Positions 31,005 to 38,942 are shown, counted from the first letter of the stretch. The stretch: 40,451 nt of DNA from CAZFYZ01 sp964523735 (GCA_964523735.1 CAZFYZ010000025.1:1-40451); one strand, 5' to 3'. The notes: generated by a model not told the origin, from the letters alone. Numbers and translations are program-made.

Positions 31005-32440
31005 CAAGAGTCGACTTCATCGCTCTTTCGCCGCTTCTGGTGGTCGCCTATGGCGGCGTGATTGTGATGCTCATCGCCGCGTCTCGGCGGGCACGGTCGC
31101 TTGTCATGCCGTGTACGCTGCTGACGCTGGCTGCGGCCATCGCAGCAGTTGTCCTGGCCTTGCCGTATTCCCCCAGGACGGTGACAACGCTCGTAGAGAT
31201 CGATCTCTTCTCCCTATACTTCATGGGGCTGATTGTCGCCGCCAGTCTTCTCGTGACGCTGCTCTGCCCACAGTACGCCCGAGTACATTCCAAGCGGCCC
31301 GAGGCCTTGTATGTACTGATCCTGTTCGCGACTCTGGGCATGATGGCGATTGCTGCGAGCAATCACTTCGTCTCGTTCTTCCTCGGGCTCGAGATACTGA
31401 GCGTTTCTCTCTATGGCCTGATCGGGTACACGCGCAGCTACAAACGCTCGATTGAGGGCGCGATCAAGTACCTGATCCTGGCAGCAACCGCATCCGCGTT
31501 TCTGCTGTTTGGAATCGCGCTGATCTATGCTCAGTACGGCACGATGAGCTTCACGACGCTTGCAGCGAGAATGTCCGGCGCTCTGCTCCCGCCGACAGTG
31601 CTTTTTGGCCTGGCGTTGGTGATTGTGGGAATAGGATTCAAGCTCGCGCTCGTGCCGTTTCATATGTGGTCACCAGATGTCTATCAGGGCGCGCCGGCCC
31701 CGATCACTGCTCTCATCGCGACGGGCTCAAAGGGAGCGGTGTTCGCCCTGCTGCTGCGGCTGGTGGCGATGACAGACCTCATTTCCAATGGACAGATGTA
31801 CCTGGCGCTGACGGTCCTGGCAATCGCGACGATGTCCGTCGGAAACCTGCTTGCCTTACTGCAGACCGACGTGAAGCGGCTGCTGGCCTACTCTTCTGTT
31901 GCGCATATGGGTTACCTGCTGATCCCCCTGCTGGCAGCCGAACCGGCAGGGGCGTCGTCCATCGCGTTCTACCTCGCCGCATACATCCCCACGACTATCA
32001 TTGCATTCGGAGTCATCAGTGTGCTGGCGCTATCAAGAGCGGACGGTCAACTGGGTGAGACCAGCGAATACAGGGGATTGGCCTTGCGAAGCCCGGTTCT
32101 GGCAGCCCTGATGACCCTTGCCCTTCTGTCACTGACAGGAATCCCACTTACCGCGGGATTTATTGCCAAGTTCTTCATCTTCAGCGCTGCGGCGCAAAGC
32201 GAGCTGTGGACGCTGCTGATTGTCGGGGTTGTCAACGCCGGATTGGCCGCGTTCTACTACCTGCGCGTGATCGTGGCCATGTTCTCGCCGGTCGGCGCGG
32301 AGCTGGGCCCTGTTCAGAGGCCGTCGGCCATGGTTTCTGTGTCTTTGGTCAATTCATCAGCCGTGGTCTTGTTCTTCGGAGTCTACCCCACCCCACTAAT
32401 CAGGCTGGCAGAGGCAGCGGTTGCCGCGCTTGCACGGTAA
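31001..32440 (+). CDS. nuoN: NADH:quinone oxidoreductase subunit N
   Basis: NuoN, third antiporter-like proton pump, 479 residues. Typical parts: VSFFLGLEILSVSLYGLIGY, KLALVPFHMWSPDVYQGAPA and TDVKRLLAYSSVAHMGYLLI. It is the last gene of the cluster; the stop at 32438-32440 is followed directly by a C-rich dispersed element that can fold as a hairpin. Confidence 0.95.
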   Translation: MTRVDFIALSPLLVVAYGGVIVMLIAASRRARSLVMPCTLLTLAAAIAAVVLALPYSPRTVTTLVEIDLFSLYFMGLIVAASLLVTLLCPQYARVHSKRPEALYVLILFATLGMMAIAASNHFVSFFLGLEILSVSLYGLIGYTRSYKRSIEGAIKYLILAATASAFLLFGIALIYAQYGTMSFTTLAARMSGALLPPTVLFGLALVIVGIGFKLALVPFHMWSPDVYQGAPAPITALIATGSKGAVFALLLRLVAMTDLISNGQMYLALTVLAIATMSVGNLLALLQTDVKRLLAYSSVAHMGYLLIPLLAAEPAGASSIAFYLAAYIPTTIIAFGVISVLALSRADGQLGETSEYRGLALRSPVLAALMTLALLSLTGIPLTAGFIAKFFIFSAAAQSELWTLLIVGVVNAGLAAFYYLRVIVAMFSPVGAELGPVQRPSAMVSVSLVNSSAVVLFFGVYPTPLIRLAEAAVAALAR

Positions 32441-32444
32441 CGGA

Positions 32445-32478
32445 CCTCCCCCTAGCCCCCTCCTAAAGAGAGGGGGGA
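32445..32478. repeat. C-rich dispersed element, copy 4, after nuoN
   Basis: cctccccctagccccctcct-aaagagagggggga. CCCCTC and GAGGGG can pair around a short loop, so it might act as a weak terminator for the nuo messenger. Confidence 0.75.
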
Positions 32479-32613
32479 TCCGCTCTGCTGGCGTCGGTAC
32501 ATCCACTATGGTTCGGCTGCTTGCTTTGTGGGTATAGAACAGGTGCGGCGGTCTGGGTGGGATGTCGCGAGAGCGATAGACAGGGATCAGACGTCGCAAC
32601 GGTTTCCCCCAGC

Positions 32614-32685
32614 GATCCGTGCCGTGGCTAGTACGCATGATGTGCAGGCGGACTGAAGCAGTTGCTTTCGGCTGCGGCACGGATC
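32614..32685. repeat. Perfect 11-bp inverted repeat after the nuo cluster
   Basis: gatccgtgccg (32614-32624) and cggcacggatc (32675-32685) are exact reverse complements separated by 50 nt, lying between the convergent nuoN and EamA genes. There is no open frame of note. It could be a long-loop terminator, the border of a small mobile element, or an RNA. Confidence 0.6.
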
Positions 32686-32700
32686 AACCGAGACTCCTCA

Positions 32701-33111
32701 TCACGAGACTATCAGATAGATCGACGCCGCTGCGCAGAGAATCCCCAGCACCTGCAGCAGGTTCAGCCTCTCCCGGAGCAGTAGATACGACAGAACCGCA
32801 GTGAACAATGCATTTCCACATCCTCGAACCGGGAACACCATCGAGCCTGGCAGGTACTTGAGAGCAACCAGCATCGCGAACATGTTGATAGCGGCAGTGA
32901 TCCCCATGCCCACACCGACAACTACCTCTGCCGCCTTTGACTTGTAGAGCTGCTTGACTTTGGTGCCAATGCCGACAACGACCGCGAGCATCGAGCCGCT
33001 CATCATGTAGATGCTCATATACTCTCCAAGGTCGGCTCCTATGAGCACCTTGTTCAGCACCAGGCAGGCCCCAGTCATCACCCACGCTATGGCAAGAAGA
33101 AGGAGACTCAC
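32701..33111 (-). CDS. Half-size EamA-type transporter, second subunit
   Basis: A 136-residue protein with five predicted helices, of the drug/metabolite transporter (EamA) type. It shows the typical C-terminal half: ALKYLPGSMVFPVRGCGNAL, AVLSYLLLRERLNLLQVLG and GILCAAASIYLIVS. The GTG at 33111 overlaps the TGA of the preceding gene (GTGA), so the two are translated together. The frame is open further upstream, but that part lies inside the other gene. Usual EamA proteins have ten helices in one chain; here the two five-helix repeats are separate, as in ArnE/ArnF-like pairs. Substrate unknown. Confidence 0.78.
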   Translation of the reverse strand: MSLLLLAIAWVMTGACLVLNKVLIGADLGEYMSIYMMSGSMLAVVVGIGTKVKQLYKSKAAEVVVGVGMGITAAINMFAMLVALKYLPGSMVFPVRGCGNALFTAVLSYLLLRERLNLLQVLGILCAAASIYLIVS

Positions 33112-33530
33112 TTGTCGCTGTTCCTCCTCCCGATCCCGAAGAGGAAGAGTGCGACGGGGATCAAAGCAACACCGCACCATTGCCGCACGGTCAGGTGCTC
33201 GTGCCAGATCAGCACCGAAGCCGCAACAGGAAACGCAACTGCCGTTCCGATCACCGCCCAAGAGACGGACAGATAGCCGGACCGCATATGATAGAAGAAG
33301 CTCAGAGTAGCAGCATACCCGCACGCGCCGGAAGCAAGCCCCATAAGCATTGCTGCCGTGCTGAAGTTCGGACCGGAGCAGAGGTAGTAGAAGAAGACGG
33401 CTAGAAGACTGCTGATGTTCAGCCACAGATTGACGGCGCGCAACTCGCAGTTGTAGCGCGTCGCAGCCTTGTAGCCGAGCGCGAAGATGCCGGAGAAAAG
33501 TATCGTCGTTACGAGAGCTATAGTACCCAA
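33108..33530 (-). CDS. Half-size EamA-type transporter, first subunit
   Basis: A 140-residue protein with five predicted helices, the partner of the next gene. Family features: a first-helix TILFSGIFALGYKAATRY, FFYHMRSGYLSVSWAVIGTA, and AASVLIWHEHLTVRQWCGV (the common E-x-L/T-x-x-Q-xx-G ending of an EamA repeat). The TTG at 33530 is the only start near the expected N-terminus, with no ribosome site seen. A kinase remnant ends 15 nt upstream, so the promoter is not evident. Confidence 0.75.
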   Translation of the reverse strand: MGTIALVTTILFSGIFALGYKAATRYNCELRAVNLWLNISSLLAVFFYYLCSGPNFSTAAMLMGLASGACGYAATLSFFYHMRSGYLSVSWAVIGTAVAFPVAASVLIWHEHLTVRQWCGVALIPVALFLFGIGRRNSDK

Positions 33531-33545
33531 ATCGCGGTTGAGGAG

Positions 33546-33637
33546 CTAGCGCGGCATTGGTAGTAGAACGGTCACCGCGGTCCCCTTGCCCTCTTCACTG
33601 CTGAGTGTCGTCTCACCTCCGTGAGCGTCATCGGCTG
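33546..33637 (-). pseudogene. C-terminal remnant of a sensor histidine kinase
   Basis: On the minus strand this reads DAHGGETTLSSEEGKGTAVT and then VLLPMPR before TAG (33548-33546). This is the end of a HATPase_c domain (GG..xS..G.GT.x...LP). Nothing of the kinase is found upstream: homology stops at the left arm of an inverted repeat (33623-33687). It is therefore a broken leftover, not a gene. Confidence 0.65.
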
Positions 33638-33687
33638 GACAAGCACAGAGCCGCCGCGAGCGATGGGGGCTCTGTGCAATGACGCTC
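33623..33687. repeat. Compound inverted repeat at the kinase break
   Basis: Outer arms gagcgtcat (33623-33631) and atgacgctc (33679-33687); inner arms gcacagagcc (33643-33652) and ggctctgtgc (33668-33677). All are exact, with an 11-nt bulge on the left and one base on the right. It lies just after the stop of the next minus gene in reading order and could be its terminator or a mobile-element end. Confidence 0.7.
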
Positions 33688-33700
33688 CAACGTCTAGCCC

Positions 33701-36223
33701 CTAGAATGGCTTGATAACTCCGTTAGGCGTGAATCCTCTTGGGCTCAGAACAAGGGCGTCGATGGCAAAGAAGTAACGGCCATCGGTTGCTCGTTTGCCG
33801 TCCGCGCGGAACTTGATGGTGTGCCTGCCGGGGGCAAGGTTGACAGTGCCGAGCCTATACCAAGCCAGGTCCTTCGCGTAGGGATGCATAGCCGGGCCGC
33901 TCCCACCATCCGCAGGTCCCTGTGCCTCAACCGGCACCCAGCCGGTCCCCTCTACGTTGTAGCTCATCGGCGAGGCGTCCGCAACCGGCGTTGCTGCAAT
34001 CCAGAGCTCATAGCTGGAATTGGACGGCGCATCAAAGAGAAACATAGCAGTGTAGTTGCCAAGAGGCGGATCATCCGGCGTGTTCAGTGTGAGGGCCAGG
34101 TTGTTGCTCGCGCCATACGTTGGATACGGACCATCAAAGTTGTTCGCGGGAGACAACTCCCCCTCGAGCCAGACGTCAGGACCGAGACCGGTGAGCAGTT
34201 CCATCAGCCCCTGCTGTGCCATCCCGTAGGCAGTCGAGGGAAGACCTTTCTTTGCTACATTTCGAGCTTTCTCTATCATATCGCGGGCTTGCTTGGTTCC
34301 AAGCCCGGCCTTATCCGCCACCGGAACGAGAGCCGCCAGCCGATCGATTTCCGTGAAAGCCGTCTCATACGGGAACACAAGCTGGATGTCCATCCCGCGC
34401 AGGACTGTCGGAACGTCTGTAAGCTTCAACGTGAACTGATTGTCCTTGCCCTTGGACATGCCGCTGTCGCGCGGGAACTCCGCAGTCGGGAAACCGGTCG
34501 GACCGGCCTTTAGGGTGACTGTCTTGGGGCCCGTGCTCGACCAGATGTACGTCCGATCCTCACCCGCAAGCGCATAGGCCGATAGCCCATCACCTATATA
34601 GGAACTCATCCCCATCCGCAGCGTGGGCAACCACCACGTGTTGGGAGCCAGGCGCCTGCAATGAGCGCCCGTTGCTGGAGCCATGGGGTAGTTGATGACG
34701 TCCGGCTTGTAGTTCAGGAGCTTGTCCGGCTTCAGGCTGCCCTTGAAGGTCTTCAGCCAATCGAGCTGGTTAGCATCCGAACCGAGCCCGTCAACGAAGA
34801 AGCCTTTGCAGCCGACCTCACGGAACGAGTCAAGAGTTGATGTCAAGGCCCTCTCGCTGGGATAGCCTGCTGACGAAGCGGTCGGGGCAGCGGCGGCCGT
34901 GCCGGCGACTATGAACCAGGTGGACTTACCCGATTCCTCCGCCAGCGAGTAGGCGGGACCCCCCACCTCCTCCACAGGTGCATCACCTGTCCCGTAGGCC
35001 TGGACACCAAGGCCATCGTACCCACCCATCCCATAAGGGTTAGCGTATATTCGGTGGTACGTGGTGTTCTTGAAGATGACCGGCACGTTCGCGACCTGCT
35101 TGCGGAGCGTGTCGGAGATAGTATTCATGTATTCCTGGGTCGAGGTGTCGCGGTAGTCCGTGATGTCTCGCCACATCTGGCTGACAGTGGCATCAACAGG
35201 GAAAGCCGTGCCCGCGGCGCGGTCGTATGCCGAAGTAGCCCCTCGGCCCATGTTCCATAGGGGCAGCAGTCGAGCCGCTATCTCTATGGAATCCAGATTC
35301 TCGTTCAGGCCCCACTTCGCGTTAACCGTGCCCTCGTGGACGTACTTGCGCGTGAGGTAGGCCTCCAGCCCAAGGCGGAACCCCTGGGAATCCGGCACGA
35401 AGCCGACCATCTCTCCGGTGAAGTCCATCTTGCAGGTGAACGGCTCCAGGAAGAACCGCATCCCCGGCCCGAGCTTTATCTGCTTGAAAAACGCCAGCAC
35501 GCGGTCGCGATACTCACCAAACCCCGTCCATATGTCCCCCTGCCCGCCGTCAGCTAGAGCCCCGAATGCCCGGCGAGGATAGACGATCAGGATGTCGTTC
35601 TGAGTCAGAGGCTGGGCAAGCTTGATGCTTATCTCGCCGTCCTTCACAAAGGCGCCGCCGGTTGCGGTGATCTGGTTTGTTGTCTTATTGACGATCACAT
35701 AGATAGCCGAATCGACCCCCGGCCAGTCACACTTGATTGTGGTGGACTCTACGGGACCCTCGAGCCTGTATCGGCTGGGCGAGACGACATGACCCTTGAG
35801 TGGATCCTTGGGGCCGTCGCTGAGTTCGATCCCGTAGTTCATGCCTTGTGAATCGAGGTAGTCTATGATCCTCTGCCACGCGGCGGGGTCGCTGAGTGTC
35901 GCGGGGCCTGAGGCCTTGATGACGATGTCAGTGATGCCTCTGGATATTGCAGCCTGGATCGCGGCAACATCCGCCTGGTAGTCGTCCTCAGACCCGAACG
36001 AGATGTAACGCGAGACCAGCACTCCACCTACAGGGACGTAAGGCTGGTTGTCCCAGATCAGGGTGTGGGCGTCGTTCACGCTCCACGCGTGTTGACCACC
36101 AGCGCCATCGACGTAGGTTCCAGAGGTCTTGTACTTAACTGCAACACATGAGGCGGGGCCGCAGATCGCAACGGCAAGCATAGCAGTGACGATAAGAGGG
36201 AGGACTGTGCGGAGTCTGTTCAT
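33701..36223 (-). CDS. Large secreted glycosidase-like protein (TIM-barrel, GH42-like region)
   Basis: An 840-residue exported protein. Residues 1-28 are a signal peptide (RTVLPLIVTAMLAVAICGPA). The central part looks like a glycosidase barrel: GMRFFLEPFTCKMDF, then FRLGLEAYLTRKYVHEGTVN and AKWGLNENLDSI resemble the L..KYG...LN..W block of GH42-type beta-galactosidases, and GCKGFFVDGLGSD follows. The last 170 residues (from VWLEGELSPANNFDG), ending GRHTIKFRADGKRAT, are like a carbohydrate-binding beta-sandwich. I cannot assign a family or name the catalytic acids. TGGAGA precedes the ATG. Monocistronic. Confidence 0.65.
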   Translation of the reverse strand: MNRLRTVLPLIVTAMLAVAICGPASCVAVKYKTSGTYVDGAGGQHAWSVNDAHTLIWDNQPYVPVGGVLVSRYISFGSEDDYQADVAAIQAAISRGITDIVIKASGPATLSDPAAWQRIIDYLDSQGMNYGIELSDGPKDPLKGHVVSPSRYRLEGPVESTTIKCDWPGVDSAIYVIVNKTTNQITATGGAFVKDGEISIKLAQPLTQNDILIVYPRRAFGALADGGQGDIWTGFGEYRDRVLAFFKQIKLGPGMRFFLEPFTCKMDFTGEMVGFVPDSQGFRLGLEAYLTRKYVHEGTVNAKWGLNENLDSIEIAARLLPLWNMGRGATSAYDRAAGTAFPVDATVSQMWRDITDYRDTSTQEYMNTISDTLRKQVANVPVIFKNTTYHRIYANPYGMGGYDGLGVQAYGTGDAPVEEVGGPAYSLAEESGKSTWFIVAGTAAAAPTASSAGYPSERALTSTLDSFREVGCKGFFVDGLGSDANQLDWLKTFKGSLKPDKLLNYKPDVINYPMAPATGAHCRRLAPNTWWLPTLRMGMSSYIGDGLSAYALAGEDRTYIWSSTGPKTVTLKAGPTGFPTAEFPRDSGMSKGKDNQFTLKLTDVPTVLRGMDIQLVFPYETAFTEIDRLAALVPVADKAGLGTKQARDMIEKARNVAKKGLPSTAYGMAQQGLMELLTGLGPDVWLEGELSPANNFDGPYPTYGASNNLALTLNTPDDPPLGNYTAMFLFDAPSNSSYELWIAATPVADASPMSYNVEGTGWVPVEAQGPADGGSGPAMHPYAKDLAWYRLGTVNLAPGRHTIKFRADGKRATDGRYFFAIDALVLSPRGFTPNGVIKPF

Positions 36224-36487
36224 GGTATCTCCAGGCGTGCAGGCACTACTTGCCCTTAGTCAAGTCAGCATTTGGACGACGCGCGTATGCTTCGGGTTCC
36301 AACCGGACCAGACTCCGAAGTTGGAGCCCAAAGCAGGTAGACCCAATTCCTACTAGAGTATACTACGAGCCAGACAGCGGACGTTAGTTCCCAGCGGTGT
36401 TGGTGCTCACTCTCAATGAGAGGCAGATGATGCTGGCCTCGTATCAGCACCCACACTGGGGCGTGGGTGCTGAACGAGTCTACAAGG
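36224..36487. other. Spacer with a stem-loop
   Basis: 264 bp. cagcaccca (36445-36453) and tgggtgctg (36464-36472) form a 9-bp hairpin just after the aldo/keto reductase stop on the minus strand; no T-run follows. The remaining sequence holds nothing I recognise. Confidence 0.5.
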
Positions 36488-37459
36488 CTACCACGCCCAC
36501 GCTTCAGGTCCGGCGCCCCCGGGACCAGGCCAGATGGCGTCCAGCTTTGCCAAGGCGTCTTCTTCCAGCTTTACATTGAGCGCAGAGAGAGAGCTGTCGA
36601 GCTGCTCGATCGTCCTCGGGCCAATGATCGGGGCAGTCACGAGCGGGTTAGCCAGAAGCCAGGCAAGCCCGACGTCGGCGGGCTTGGCGCCGATCTCAGA
36701 GCAGAATGCCTCGTACTGCTCGAGCCGCGGACGGTTCTTCTCTATCATCTCCTGGACCCCACCCTGGGCTCGACGGCCCTCGGAGGCTTTCTGAAGTGCT
36801 CCGGCGAGCATGCCGCTGGCGAGCGGGCTCCAGGGGATGACCCCAAGGCCGTAGGCTTCGCACGCCGGCAGCACCTCAAGCTCAATCGTCCGTTCGGCCA
36901 GGCTGTACTTCGGCTGTTCGCAGACCAGGCCCATGAAATGGCGAGACTTGGCGGCTTCGTTAGCTTGGGCGATATGCCAACCGGCGAAATTCGAGCTGCC
37001 CACATAGAGGACCTTACCTTCTTGAACGAGCTGCTCCATCGCCTGCCAGATCTCCTCCCAAGGGCTGTCGCGGTAGATGTGATGCATCTGGTAGAGATCG
37101 ATGTGGTCGGTCTGAAGTCGCTTGAGGCTGTCCTCGCAGGCGCGTTTGATGTGGAGCGCGGAGAGCCCGGACTCGTTGGGCCAGTCGCCCATCTTGCCGT
37201 AGACCTTGGTGGCGATGACGGTCTTATCGCGTCTTCCTCCGCCCTGGGCGAACCACCGGCCGATAATCTGCTCCGTGACTCCCTCGCCCTGCTTCCATCC
37301 ATAGACATTGGCGGTATCGAAGAAGTTGATGCCGTGTTGCATGGCGCGGTCCATGATGGCAAAGCTATCGGCCTCGGTTGTTTCTGGGCCAAAGTTCATA
37401 GTGCCCAGGCAAAGCCTGCTGACTTTGAGGCCGGTGCGGCCCAAACGCGTGTATTGCAT
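36488..37459 (-). CDS. Aldo/keto reductase
   Basis: A 323-residue NADPH-dependent aldo/keto reductase of the bacterial YajO/IolS-like group. The catalytic tetrad is visible: Asp48 (FFDTANVYGW), Tyr53, Lys85 (VIATKVYG) and His126 (LYQMHHIY). The nucleotide-binding end has PIIGPRTIEQLDSSLSAL. The ATG at 37459 has a GGAGG upstream. Cytoplasmic; substrate not predictable, likely a sugar or aldehyde given the glycosidase neighbours. Confidence 0.9.
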   Translation of the reverse strand: MQYTRLGRTGLKVSRLCLGTMNFGPETTEADSFAIMDRAMQHGINFFDTANVYGWKQGEGVTEQIIGRWFAQGGGRRDKTVIATKVYGKMGDWPNESGLSALHIKRACEDSLKRLQTDHIDLYQMHHIYRDSPWEEIWQAMEQLVQEGKVLYVGSSNFAGWHIAQANEAAKSRHFMGLVCEQPKYSLAERTIELEVLPACEAYGLGVIPWSPLASGMLAGALQKASEGRRAQGGVQEMIEKNRPRLEQYEAFCSEIGAKPADVGLAWLLANPLVTAPIIGPRTIEQLDSSLSALNVKLEEDALAKLDAIWPGPGGAGPEAWAW

Positions 37460-37620
37460 CTGCTGTTCCTCCGGGTGAGCGTAGCTTGATCGCTATTACC
37501 CGATGGGTTAGTTCGTCAAACGAGGCGATCATCACCTCCTGTGATCTCGACCCATCACAGCGCGTCTTGATAGACCGACTGTCAAGTGGCCTGCCTCGCC
37601 TTTGCTCATGTCAACGTTTT

Positions 37621-37635
37621 GTTGCGCAGCGCAAC
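37621..37635. promoter_or_regulatory. Palindrome upstream of hsp20
   Basis: gttgcgc-a-gcgcaac is an exact 7+1+7 palindrome, 52 nt before the hsp20 ATG. It is not CIRCE, but its place fits an operator or an RNA hairpin in the leader. Confidence 0.4.
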
Positions 37636-37687
37636 GGGTAAAGCATGCATAGAGAAAATCGTCCAAACTTATCGCGAGGTGAAAGAA

Positions 37688-38179
37688 ATGGCACGTGAAA
37701 AGGGTCTGGCAAAGACTGAGCGCGGTGAGCTGCAGAGGTGGGATCCTTGGGACACATTCGAGGACATGGAGCGTATGTTCCGGGACTTCTTTACCTCGCC
37801 GTTCCCCCACCTGAGATCAAGGATGAGTATGAGGCCGCGGTTCGCCGAATACATGCCCGACGTTGACCTTAAGGAAACAGAGAATGAGCTGCTGCTGTCA
37901 GCGGCGGTTCCGGGCCTTGGCAAAGATGATATCGACATAGATGTGACATCAGATCACATCACCATATCCGGTGAGCGAAAGTCAGAAGAGGACAAGCCAG
38001 GCGAGCAGTTCCACGTTCGCCAACAGACCTATGGGTCGTTCAGGCTGTCCTATCCGCTGCCAACCGAGATCAAGACAGAAGAAGTCAAGGCGCACTACAA
38101 GAACGGTGTCCTTGAGGTGGTGATGCCCAAGTCGGAGGTGCGAGAGGCCCACAAGGTCAAGGTCGAGGAGAACCAGTAG
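37688..38179 (+). CDS. Hsp20/alpha-crystallin small heat shock protein
   Basis: A 163-residue ATP-independent chaperone. The alpha-crystallin domain runs from about residue 50 (YMPDVDLKETENELLLSAAV) through GKDDIDIDVTSDHITISGER to KAHYKNGVLEVVMPK, with the GVLEVVMPK motif that forms the dimer or oligomer contact. The frame is open upstream to 37586, but the ATG at 37688 has GAGGTGAAAGAA before it and gives the normal length. It is probably heat- or stress-induced; a palindrome (37621-37635) lies in the upstream region. Confidence 0.93.
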   Translation: MAREKGLAKTERGELQRWDPWDTFEDMERMFRDFFTSPFPHLRSRMSMRPRFAEYMPDVDLKETENELLLSAAVPGLGKDDIDIDVTSDHITISGERKSEEDKPGEQFHVRQQTYGSFRLSYPLPTEIKTEEVKAHYKNGVLEVVMPKSEVREAHKVKVEENQ

Positions 38180-38223
38180 TACTCGTCACGTTTGTCAACG
38201 CGATCTGGCGAACACGACAGCTC

Positions 38224-38274
38224 TGCGGAGCACGCGCGACCGCGTTCGCCACGAAGGGATCGGAAATGCTCCGC
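38224..38274. repeat. Inverted repeat after hsp20
   Basis: tgcggagca and tgctccgca form a perfect 9-bp stem around a 33-nt GC-rich loop. It stands before the small open frame at 38297 and may be its leader or the 5' part of a small RNA. Confidence 0.45.
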
Positions 38275-38296
38275 ATTCCGCAGGAGGCGTTTACTA

Positions 38297-38437
38297 ATGG
38301 CAAGGAGTGGGCAGCATAAGAAAGATAGTCCCGGCACAGCAAGCCGTATGCATTGCCGGAAACAAACATCTTCCTTCTCCTTTCAAGTGTTGTGGTGTGA
38401 TGACTTCCGCGCAGGAAGCGCGGGCCCGAAGTCCTGA
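38297..38437 (+). CDS. Possible 46-residue small protein (or small RNA)
   Basis: An ATG with a perfect AGGAGG (38282-38287) nine bases upstream opens 46 codons: MARSGQHKKDSPGTASRMHC and onward, ending in AGSAGPKS. The TGA lies in the loop of the intrinsic terminator at 38423-38455. The product is basic at the start, with two Cys and no recognisable domain. Placement between a ribosome site and a terminator argues for expression. A non-coding RNA covering about 38200-38455 is an equally fair reading. Confidence 0.35.
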   Translation: MARSGQHKKDSPGTASRMHCRKQTSSFSFQVLWCDDFRAGSAGPKS

Positions 38438-38455
38438 GGGCTTCGGGCCTTTTTT
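38423..38455 (+). terminator. Rho-independent terminator
   Basis: Stem ggcccgaag (38423-38431) / cttcgggcc (38441-38449) followed by six T. A second small stem ccgcgc/gcgcgg (38407-38423) stands directly before it. This is the best terminator in the window and serves hsp20 or the small frame at 38297. Confidence 0.9.
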
Positions 38456-38507
38456 CTGCTGCTCAAGCCCAGTTCTCCCTAGTCGAAGCTCGCGTTAGCA
38501 GCGGTTT

Positions 38508-38533
38508 CACGAATTGTAGGCAGGGTATACAAT
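38508..38533 (+). promoter_or_regulatory. Possible promoter of the small Cys protein
   Basis: TTCACG, 16 bases, TACAAT (38528-38533), with the ATG 33 nt further on. The -35 is weak, the -10 good. Confidence 0.45.
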
Positions 38534-38565
38534 TATTGTGAAGAACAGATATTCGGAGCGGGCAG

Positions 38566-38778
38566 ATGGATACGTACCGAGCTCTTGGAACTGAACAGAC
38601 GTGCCTCTACTGCGGGCGGTCGCTAACAAACCCGATCCTGCCAACGAAAGAGGAAGTAGAACGCGGTGTGCCGGCGTTAGCGACCTTTTGCAGCGCGGAA
38701 TGCTCCAGAGCCTATTCCGCGACGATGGGCGAGGATCTGGAGGAGTCCGAGGAAATTGAGAGAGCCGGTGCAACCTAG
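38566..38778 (+). CDS. Small four-Cys, zinc-ribbon-like protein
   Basis: A 70-residue acidic protein with Cys13 and Cys16 (TCLYCGRSL) and Cys42 and Cys46 (FCSAECSRAY). The FCSxECxxxY ending resembles FCS/TRASH-type treble-clef zinc fingers, which bind metal or nucleic acid. The tail EDLEESEEIERAG is highly acidic. GGAGCGGGC precedes the ATG, and a terminator follows at 38816-38852, so it is a single-gene unit with its own promoter. Function unknown. Confidence 0.75.
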   Translation: MDTYRALGTEQTCLYCGRSLTNPILPTKEEVERGVPALATFCSAECSRAYSATMGEDLEESEEIERAGAT

Positions 38779-38815
38779 AGCTGACCCGAGAAGGGCTCGC
38801 CCTGCCTGACCAAAG

Positions 38816-38852
38816 ACCGCCCCGAGGAGTAGGACATCCCGGGGCGGTTTTC
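38816..38852 (+). terminator. Rho-independent terminator
   Basis: Stem accgccccg (38816-38824) / cggggcggt (38840-38848), 15-nt loop, followed by TTTTCTT. Ends the small Cys-protein unit. Confidence 0.85.
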
Positions 38853-38913
38853 TTGATATGTGTGCCTCGTGCTCCAGCGAGGTAGTGAGATCAGACAATA
38901 CACCATCATCGGC

Positions 38914-38942
38914 TTGTCTTGCAATTGTTCCACTGGTATAAT
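38914..38942 (+). promoter_or_regulatory. Sigma70-type promoter of the TPR gene
   Basis: TTGTCT (38914-38919), a 17-base spacer and TATAAT (38937-38942). The predicted start lies around 38949, giving a leader of about 44 nt with AGGAG before the ATG. Confidence 0.75.

Larger units (their letters stand above)
32441..32700. other. Convergent spacer between nuoN and the transporter
   Basis: 260 bp holding the C-rich element (32445-32478) and the 11-bp inverted repeat (32614-32685). An open frame on the minus strand (32396-32680) looks accidental. Confidence 0.5.

Noticed and set aside
32396..32680. 94-codon minus-strand frame after nuoN
   Set aside because: It runs through the C-rich repeat and into nuoN, with Arg/Pro-rich composition typical of non-coding frames.
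37500..37687. CIRCE element before hsp20
   Set aside because: No TTAGCACTC/GAGTGCTAA arms are present; only the unrelated 15-bp palindrome.
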